Assembly: GCA_965221485.1 (NCBI GenBank)
Contig: OZ244893.1
Coordinates: 4,278,001 to 4,342,000 of the forward strand
Source: JAJEBT01 sp965221485
GTDB lineage: Bacteria > Pseudomonadota > Alphaproteobacteria > MPNO01 > UBA830
DNA length: 64,000 nucleotides
Reading direction: 5' to 3'
Positions within the stretch are counted from its first letter, which is position 1; each line of letters begins with the position of its first letter. The translations under genes and the position numbers were made by a program. This document shows, piece by piece, positions 62,819 to 64,000 of the stretch. The notes beneath the pieces were generated by a model that was not told the DNA's origin, searched no databases, and saw nothing but the letters and a program-made list of their open reading frames with translations.

Positions 62819-64000
62819 TTATCCGGTGTCCTCCCGCGCCAGATCGATCAACCGGCAGAGTTGTTCGGGGCTGACGGGGTATGAATCGATGGTCACGCCG
62901 AAAGGCGCGAGTGCATTTTCGACAGCAGCAATCACAGCTGGTGCAGCCGGAATTGTTCCACCCTCACCGGCACCCTTGATCCCCAGCGGATTGAGTGGCG
63001 ACGGCGTTTCCTGGTGTGCAATTTCGATTGGTGGCATTTCCGAGGCCAGTGGCAGCAGATATTCGCCATAATTCGTGTTCAGAGGCTGTCCGGCTTCGTC
63101 GTAATGCATGCGCTCGAAGAGTGCATTGCCGACACCATGAACGACACCGCCGACAATCTGACCGTCCACCAGCATGGGATTGATCATCCGTCCGCAATCG
63201 TGACCGACGGAATAGCGCAAGACCCGGACTTCACCGGTCCCGGTATCCACCTCGACCTCGGCGACATTGGAACCTGCAGCGGTCGGCATTCCCTGTGAAC
63301 TGTCATAGGAGGTGGCTTCGAGACCCGGGGAAAACCCTGCGGGCACCTTGCCTGCCACCATTGGTGCAAGTCGTGAGGCGAGATCGCCATAGCTTACCTT
63401 CATGTCAGGGACGCCGGCCACGCTGATGATGCCGTCTTCCACCTGCAGGTCTTCTGTCGACGTCTCGAGGATTTCGGCGGCAAGCCTCAATGCCGTGTCA
63501 CGCACGGCGTTGGCGGCCGAAAATACGGCGACACCCGCATTGACGGCGACCCGGCTGCCGATTGTTCCCACACCCTGCGGGAAGGCGCCGGTATCGGCCG
63601 ACCGGACGTAGATGCTGTCGATATCCACATCAAGCTGATCGGCGCAAATCTGTGCCAGCATCGTTTCGTGACCCTGACCCTGGCTTGCAGCACCGGTCTG
63701 GATCAGAACCTTGCCGTCGGGATGAATGCGGATTGTGACGCCTTCATAGGGTCCGACACCGGTGTCCTCGATGCAGCTTGATACACCAATTCCGATAAAG
63801 CGGCCCTCGGCGCGCGCCTGAAGCTGGCGTTCCCGGAAACTCTCATAGTCAGCGAGCGCAAGAGCCTTGTCGAGGCAACCACCATAGTCACCGCTGTCGT
63901 AGCGTATTGGAGAACCGTCCCTGAAGGTCTGGCCACAGGCATAGGGGAACTGATCGGGGCGAACATAGTTGCGCCGGCGTATCTCGGCCTGATCAATGGA
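62819..64000 (-). CDS. Third CoxL-type molybdopterin-binding subunit (C-terminal part, runs off the right edge)
   Basis: The frame is open from the right edge to TGA/TAA 62819, giving 393 residues of the C-terminal half. The motif SQGQGHETMLAQICAD, HDCGRMINPM and the catalytic Glu in GIKGAGEGG identify it. The ATG at 63661 inside the frame is internal; the open frame continues upstream with family sequence (EIRRRNYVRPDQFPYACG). It is convergent with the XRE-cupin regulator. It is the third such subunit in the window, again without visible FeS or FAD partners. Confidence 0.9.
   Translation of the reverse strand, partial: SIDQAEIRRRNYVRPDQFPYACGQTFRDGSPIRYDSGDYGGCLDKALALADYESFRERQLQARAEGRFIGIGVSSCIEDTGVGPYEGVTIRIHPDGKVLIQTGAASQGQGHETMLAQICADQLDVDIDSIYVRSADTGAFPQGVGTIGSRVAVNAGVAVFSAANAVRDTALRLAAEILETSTEDLQVEDGIISVAGVPDMKVSYGDLASRLAPMVAGKVPAGFSPGLEATSYDSSQGMPTAAGSNVAEVEVDTGTGEVRVLRYSVGHDCGRMINPMLVDGQIVGGVVHGVGNALFERMHYDEAGQPLNTNYGEYLLPLASEMPPIEIAHQETPSPLNPLGIKGAGEGGTIPAAPAVIAAVENALAPFGVTIDSYPVSPEQLCRLIDLAREDTG

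Noticed and set aside
1..64000. CRISPR arrays, rRNA, tRNA and prophage genes
   Set aside because: I searched by eye for regularly spaced repeats, conserved rRNA/tRNA segments and phage structural genes, and found none.

Overview
The window is high-GC bacterial DNA from an alphaproteobacterium-like heterotroph. The evidence is GC-rich third codon positions, Tat-type signal peptides, NMT1-type ABC and TRAP uptake systems, and many molybdenum hydroxylase, Rieske, FAH and meta-cleavage genes. I see no rRNA, tRNA or CRISPR array, and no core housekeeping operon. It reads as a large catabolic accessory region, assembled from uptake-plus-degradation modules and littered with decayed toxin-antitoxin loci.

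Layout. 1-1.6 kb: the start of a BMP-family binding protein gene, divergent from a LysR regulator, with a promoter and a perfect inverted repeat between them. 2.1-9.5 kb: two CoxL-type molybdopterin subunits flanking an amidase, a small orphan gene and a Rieske oxygenase, then a decayed higBA pair. 10.8-21.4 kb: an uptake-and-degradation block with two FAH-fold proteins, a split ABC importer (binding protein, two permeases, and an ATPase 4.6 kb further on), a 3-hydroxyisobutyrate-dehydrogenase-like enzyme, a threonine-synthase-like PLP enzyme, a third FAH-fold hydrolase and an M24 homologue without its metal ligands. 21.4-22.6 kb: an intact IS630 element inserted at a CTAG. 22.6-31.8 kb: two VOC proteins, an alpha/beta hydrolase, a lone metallophosphoesterase, a second Rieske oxygenase, a Bcr/CflA exporter and a PhyH dioxygenase.

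32.0-39.1 kb holds a seven-gene minus-strand operon. It encodes the lower meta-cleavage pathway: semialdehyde dehydrogenase, oxalocrotonate decarboxylase, dienoate hydratase, hydroxyoxovalerate aldolase and acylating acetaldehyde dehydrogenase. A quinone oxidoreductase and a Tat-exported dienelactone hydrolase lead it. 40.2-43.0 kb is a complete TRAP transporter. 43.1-45.6 kb is an overlapping trio (PaaK-like CoA ligase, MaoC-like hydratase, unknown small protein). 45.7-46.4 kb is a FitA-like antitoxin with a broken VapC toxin. 47.1-51.5 kb is an uncharacterised set (diiron oxygenase, DUF1185 protein, LLM flavin monooxygenase, LigB extradiol dioxygenase).

51.8-62.8 kb: a TbpB-like lipoprotein, a second ABC importer, an SDR / old-yellow-enzyme / isochorismatase block, a CocE hydrolase, a mobile-mystery A/B (Xre-Fic) pair and an XRE-cupin regulator. 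The window ends inside a third CoxL-type gene. Many modules pair an importer or regulator with ring-modifying or hydrolytic enzymes, so the overall job is probably uptake and breakdown of aromatic or N-heterocyclic/amide compounds. The actual substrates cannot be read from the sequence.
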